This document shows positions 60,498 to 64,000 of a DNA stretch of 64,000 nucleotides, piece by piece. How positions within the stretch are numbered: the first letter of the stretch is position 1; every line of letters begins with the position of its first letter. Below the pieces are notes generated by a model. It had not been told where the DNA came from, did not search any database, and saw only the letters and a list, made by a program, of their open reading frames with translations. The DNA is from Cellvibrio sp. UBA7661 (GTDB taxonomy: Bacteria > Pseudomonadota > Gammaproteobacteria > Pseudomonadales > Cellvibrionaceae), in NCBI GenBank assembly GCA_002483365.1, contig DLHT01000017.1, forward strand, positions 35,270-99,269, read 5' to 3'. The position numbers and the translations under genes are program-made.

Positions 60498-61340
60498 ATG
60501 AAGTTTGAACAATCTCTATCACTTCCTTTATTTCTTAGCGTGTTTTTTCACGTTTTGTTGTTGGTGTTATTTTTAGGTAACTGGGATTTCTTCAAAAAAG
60601 AAGAAGAACCTTATAAGCCACATTATGTTACGGCAACATTGGTCGACATGAAGCCGAAGGCTAAAGCCCAGCCGCAACAAACGAAAGAACAGGTGTTGGA
60701 CTCCAAAGCTTACGAAGATTTAAAGAACAATAAGAAGCAGGAAGAACAGCGCCGTAAGGAAGCTGAAGCTTTAGTTCAAAAGAAAAAAGAACAAGAAACA
60801 AAAGCTGCCGAGGCAGAAAAGCAAAAGCAGCAAAAAATCAAAGAAGAGCAGGCAAAAATAGCTAAAGCCAAGGCAGAAAAAGAGGCGGCAGAAAAGAAGC
60901 GTAAAGCTGAAGAAGAGGCTAAGCAAAAAGCTGAAGCTGCCAAAAAGACTAAGCGGGAGCAAGAAGCTCAAGAAGAGCAACGCCGAATACAAGCTGCCTT
61001 ACAAAAGGAAGAAAAGCACATCAGTGAATCGAATGATGACGTGAATACCAAAAGTTATGAGGAAATGCTCATAGAAAGGGTCCAACAAAATTGGAGTCGC
61101 CCCCCTTCAGCGAGACGGGGAATGGAGGTAACGTTGGAGGTGAATATGCTTCCAACCGGTGTGGTAACGGGATTGCGAATTATCAAAAGTAGCGGTGATC
61201 CAGCGTTTGATCGTTCTGCTGAACAAGCTGTAAGACGCGTAGATAGATTTACTGAAGCAATGCAGATTCCACCAGATATATTCGAAAAATATTTTCGTGT
61301 GTTTAGGTTTACATTCAGCCCAGAGGATTTAAGGTCGTGA
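60498..61340 (+). CDS. tolA: Tol-Pal system protein TolA
   Basis: 280 residues, shorter than E. coli TolA (421) because the central helical domain is reduced. One membrane segment at about 9-29; a Lys/Glu/Ala/Gln-rich alpha-helical stretch at about 55-170; and a C-terminal TonB-like domain at about 187-280 (YEEMLIERVQQNWSRPP, then FDRSAEQAVRRVDRF). Spans the periplasm to reach Pal and TolB. Confidence 0.95.
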   Translation: MKFEQSLSLPLFLSVFFHVLLLVLFLGNWDFFKKEEEPYKPHYVTATLVDMKPKAKAQPQQTKEQVLDSKAYEDLKNNKKQEEQRRKEAEALVQKKKEQETKAAEAEKQKQQKIKEEQAKIAKAKAEKEAAEKKRKAEEEAKQKAEAAKKTKREQEAQEEQRRIQAALQKEEKHISESNDDVNTKSYEEMLIERVQQNWSRPPSARRGMEVTLEVNMLPTGVVTGLRIIKSSGDPAFDRSAEQAVRRVDRFTEAMQIPPDIFEKYFRVFRFTFSPEDLRS

Positions 61341-62617
61341 AGCGATATTTATTGTTATGTTTAATTTTTGTCACGGGAATGGCCCAGGCACAGTTAAACC
61401 TTAAGGTAACCAAAGGTGTAGATAATCCCACAAAGATTGCTGTGGTGCCTTTTGCATGGACAGGTGGGGCGCTTCCTGAGGATTTGGCAAAAATCATCGG
61501 TAACGATTTGGAGTTCTCTGGCCAATTTGAAGCAACTGCACCTGAGCGTATGTTGTCTTTTCCTCGCTCTGAGGCTGAAGTTCATTATCGTGATTGGAAA
61601 GCATTGGGTTCTGAATACTTGGTGATTGGATCTATCACCCAGCAGGCTGGTCGTTATTATGCGAGTTATGAGCTCTTTGATGTGGTTCAACAAAAGCGTG
61701 TCTTTGCCAAACTCACCGTTGATGGCTCAGCGACGCAATTGCGCGATATGGCACACCACATCAGTGATAAGGTATATGAAACAATCACAGGTGTTCGTGG
61801 CATTTTTTCAACTAAGTTGATTTATGTTGAGGCATTTAAACGTCCGCAAAAATACCGATTGATGCTCTCTGATATCGATGGCTTTCGTCCCCGCATGTTG
61901 CTTGAATCCCGTTATCCATTGTTGTCGCCTGTATGGTCTCCAAATGGGCAGCGCGTAGCTTATGTGTCATTCGAATCTGATAATAAGCCTGCAATCTATA
62001 TTCAGGATATTGCGACTGGTAGACGTCAGCAGATGACTAATTTCCGTGGTTTAAATGGTGCTCCAGCGTGGTCTCCGGACGGACAAAAGCTGGCGATGGC
62101 GCTATCGAAGGATGGTAATCCTGAAATTTATGTGATGAATGTATTGACTCGTCAATTGACCCGTGTGACCAATCATTTTGCTATTGACCATGAGCCAACT
62201 TGGTCAGCAGACGGCGCATCACTGTTTTTTACCTCAGATAGAGGTGGTAAGCCGCAAATTTACCAGGTGCACTTGTCCTCCATGCAACAAGAGCGCGTAA
62301 CGTTTGATGGCGATTATAATGCTCGTGCTCGGGTTTCACCGGATGGTAAAAGTCTGGTTATGTTGAATAAACGTCCCGGAACTACTCATCATATCGCTGC
62401 ACAAGATATAAAATCTGGCAATTTACGCATTTTGTCCGAGACAAATTTGGACGAATCGCCTACTATAGCGCCCAATGGCGCTATGCTGATGTATGCGACT
62501 CGTTCTGGTGGTAAAGGAGTGTTGGCAGCCGTGTCCCTCGATGCGCGTGTCAAAATCCTCCAGCCTCCAAAACAAGGTGATGTGCGGGAACCCGCATGGT
62601 CGCCATTCTTTAACTAA
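61337..62617 (+). CDS. tolB: Tol-Pal system periplasmic protein TolB
   Basis: 426 residues (E. coli 430). Signal peptide (cleavage near 18, GMAQA); an N-terminal alpha/beta domain whose start should bind TolA; and a six-bladed beta-propeller at about 180-426 with repeated WSPDGQKLA-like strands that binds Pal. It begins at GTG 61337, overlapping the tolA stop by four bases. Confidence 0.97.
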   Translation: MKRYLLLCLIFVTGMAQAQLNLKVTKGVDNPTKIAVVPFAWTGGALPEDLAKIIGNDLEFSGQFEATAPERMLSFPRSEAEVHYRDWKALGSEYLVIGSITQQAGRYYASYELFDVVQQKRVFAKLTVDGSATQLRDMAHHISDKVYETITGVRGIFSTKLIYVEAFKRPQKYRLMLSDIDGFRPRMLLESRYPLLSPVWSPNGQRVAYVSFESDNKPAIYIQDIATGRRQQMTNFRGLNGAPAWSPDGQKLAMALSKDGNPEIYVMNVLTRQLTRVTNHFAIDHEPTWSADGASLFFTSDRGGKPQIYQVHLSSMQQERVTFDGDYNARARVSPDGKSLVMLNKRPGTTHHIAAQDIKSGNLRILSETNLDESPTIAPNGAMLMYATRSGGKGVLAAVSLDARVKILQPPKQGDVREPAWSPFFN

Positions 62618-62659
62618 ATCCCGTAAAACAGATCAAAACTTCATTGGAGTTACACACAC

Positions 62660-63124
62660 ATGATCACCAAGGCACTCAAACAAGGTCTTACTCTGGCTGT
62701 TGTTATGTCTTTTTTGGTTGGCTGTTCAAGCAGCGATAACAAAGGCACTGAACCTACAACTACCGGTAGCGCTGTTACCGATACATCTAGTTCAGAAGCA
62801 ACCCTGTCAAACGTTGTTTACTTTGATTTCGATCAATACGCTTTGACCGCTGAAAGCCGTGCTGTTTTGTTGGCGCATGCTGACAAACTGAAAGGCGCTT
62901 CAGTTGCTGTGCGTTTAGAAGGTCACGCTGACGAGCGCGGTTCACGCGAGTACAACATGGCTCTGGGTGAAAAACGTGCCAACGCTGTTCGCGATTTCCT
63001 TGTAACTCAAGGAGTTAACGGTTCATCTTTGGAAGTTATTAGCTTCGGCGAAGAACAACCAGTTGCTACCGGTAGCGATGAAGCTTCTTGGTCTCAAAAC
63101 CGTCGCGTAGAAGTTAAGTACTAA
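62660..63124 (+). CDS. pal: Peptidoglycan-associated lipoprotein Pal
   Basis: 154 residues (E. coli 173). Signal peptide with lipobox LVGC (Cys22), a short Ser/Thr-rich tether, and an OmpA-like domain with VVYFDFDQYAL near 52, LEGHADERGSREYNMALGEKRA near 92-113 and QNRRVEV at the end. Anchors the outer membrane to peptidoglycan and binds TolB. Confidence 0.97.
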   Translation: MITKALKQGLTLAVVMSFLVGCSSSDNKGTEPTTTGSAVTDTSSSEATLSNVVYFDFDQYALTAESRAVLLAHADKLKGASVAVRLEGHADERGSREYNMALGEKRANAVRDFLVTQGVNGSSLEVISFGEEQPVATGSDEASWSQNRRVEVKY

Positions 63125-63137
63125 GAGTCTGACCCGT

Positions 63138-63893
63138 ATGCTGAAAAATCTGCTTGCTGCCACGTTAATTGTTGCAGCTCCAGCGTTGCAGGCACAAGTA
63201 CGGGTTGTTGAGTCTTCACCTCAGGGCGTTCGTCCTGGGGTGGCTCAATCTGAATTGCCTGTATCTGCTGAATCTGATGTTTACTCTCAAATACGAGCTT
63301 TACAAGAAGAAGTTGCTACACTACGAGGTCTTCTTGAGGAGCAATCCTACGAATTAAAACAATTAAAACAATTACAGTTAGATAACTATATAGATCTTGA
63401 TCGGCGCTTGTCGGGCGCAAGTGGATCACATATAGCGTCCGATACTCGAACCAATATTTCCCCGTCATCAATAAGTTCAGCACCCACTGATTCATCTAAA
63501 TCTGGATCACCTTTATCTGCATCTTTAACAGAAAGCGATACATATAAGGCTGCTTACGATCTCTTGAATCAAAAAGATTTTGACGGTGCAGTGGCTGCAT
63601 TCAACATACATCTAGAGCGTTTTCCTAATGGTGACTTTGCCAGCAATAGTCATTATTGGTTAGGTAAAATTGCAATGCTGAAAAAAGATTATCCGCAGGC
63701 GAGATCTTGGTTCACTGAGCTTATTGCTAACTTTCCTAGCGCCGCAAAAGTACCAGATGCGCAGCTGGATCTTGGAAAGGTGTACTTTCTGATGGGTGAC
63801 AAAGCCAAAGCGAAATTATTGCTGAATGACGTTGCAGCAGGCAACTCAGATGCTGCGCGCTTAGCGCAAAAGTTTATTGCCGATAATTTTTAA
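63138..63893 (+). CDS. cpoB: Cell division coordinator CpoB (YbgF)
   Basis: 251 residues (E. coli 263). Signal peptide 1-19 (APALQA), a coiled coil at about 48-92 (QIRALQEEVATLRGLLEEQ), a Ser/Thr-rich linker, and a TPR domain at about 130-251 (YKAAYDLLNQKDFDGAVAAFNIHLERFPNGDFASNSHYWLGKI and later, in parts). It binds TolA and coordinates septal peptidoglycan synthesis with outer-membrane constriction. Last gene of the tol-pal operon; no terminator is seen before the window ends. Confidence 0.95.
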   Translation: MLKNLLAATLIVAAPALQAQVRVVESSPQGVRPGVAQSELPVSAESDVYSQIRALQEEVATLRGLLEEQSYELKQLKQLQLDNYIDLDRRLSGASGSHIASDTRTNISPSSISSAPTDSSKSGSPLSASLTESDTYKAAYDLLNQKDFDGAVAAFNIHLERFPNGDFASNSHYWLGKIAMLKKDYPQARSWFTELIANFPSAAKVPDAQLDLGKVYFLMGDKAKAKLLLNDVAAGNSDAARLAQKFIADNF

Positions 63894-64000
63894 TTGTTTT
63901 CAAAAATATTTTTTCCCTTTATCAGGGGGCTGAATAAAAGGTTCCCTCTTTTAACTTCAACTTGACTGGCCACTTGTTGTAATTTATTCCTTTGGTTGAG

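Noticed and set aside
60771..60992. Leu/Phe-rich membrane-like open frame opposite tolA
   Set aside because: Antisense of the Lys/Glu-rich helical region of TolA, which automatically yields Leu/Phe codons.
63894..64000. Possible terminator after cpoB
   Set aside because: Only a weak, imperfect pairing of CCCTTTAT with ATAAAAGG is seen; not convincing.

Overview
The window looks like chromosome of a free-living, polysaccharide-degrading gammaproteobacterium of the Cellvibrio/Saccharophagus type. Evidence is the Pseudomonas-like housekeeping gene order (dapA-bamC-MBL-purC; aspS-yebC-ruvCAB-ybgC-tolQRAB-pal-cpoB; rnf next to metG), long poly-serine linkers in a secreted chitinase and in a surface lipoprotein, and moderate GC content. 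No phage, insertion sequence, CRISPR array or rRNA operon is visible. Only the 3' end of one tRNA is present, at the left edge. These taxonomic statements are inference from gene content, not from a database search.

Layout. 1-5.1 kb: tRNA-Lys end, nadA, then dapA-bamC-MBL hydrolase-purC. 5.2-7 kb: PilZ protein, LRR lipoprotein, OmpA-type lipoprotein. 7-10 kb: a BlaI/M56 regulatory module in which the M56 membrane protease is fused to a TonB C-terminal domain and is followed by a second TonB-like protein; three operator palindromes precede it. 10-13 kb: rsmJ, hemN (with an Anr/FNR box) and a 2OG-Fe(II) oxygenase. 13.4-15.8 kb and 21.5-29.7 kb: two loci of the ATP-grasp / alpha-E / transglutaminase / Anbu peptidase association, flanking a lipoprotein, a 1123-residue GH19-type chitinase and an outer-membrane protein. 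29.7-39 kb (minus strand): metG, rsxABCDGE, mscS, anbu. 39-44 kb: DUF4870 protein, greB, S9 peptidase, tilS. 43.6-51.4 kb: FG-GAP lipoprotein, a RoxA/MauG-like diheme lipoprotein, two convergent unknown genes, a DUF1704 metalloprotease-like protein and a Rieske protein. 51.5-52.7 kb: DUF4124 protein and a frameshifted mtgA. 52.9-64 kb: fmdB-like, aspS, yebC, a membrane-anchored XRE protein, ruvCAB and the complete tol-pal operon.

How parts work together. The Rnf genes encode a complete membrane electron-transfer complex. Tol-Pal with YbgC and CpoB maintains the outer membrane during division, and RuvABC resolves Holliday junctions. The ATP-grasp, alpha-E, transglutaminase and Anbu genes match a known but functionally unresolved association proposed to make, modify and remove peptide tags. 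It is the best candidate here for a poorly described system, because the ATP-grasp/alpha-E pair occurs twice, once as two genes and once as a fusion. The M56-TonB/BlaI/TonB module is the second candidate.

Regulatory and structural DNA includes a NagR-like palindrome ahead of the chitinase, a 93-bp cruciform-like palindromic element at 42.1 kb, tandem short repeats in four intergenic regions, and a one-base homopolymer frameshift that breaks mtgA.
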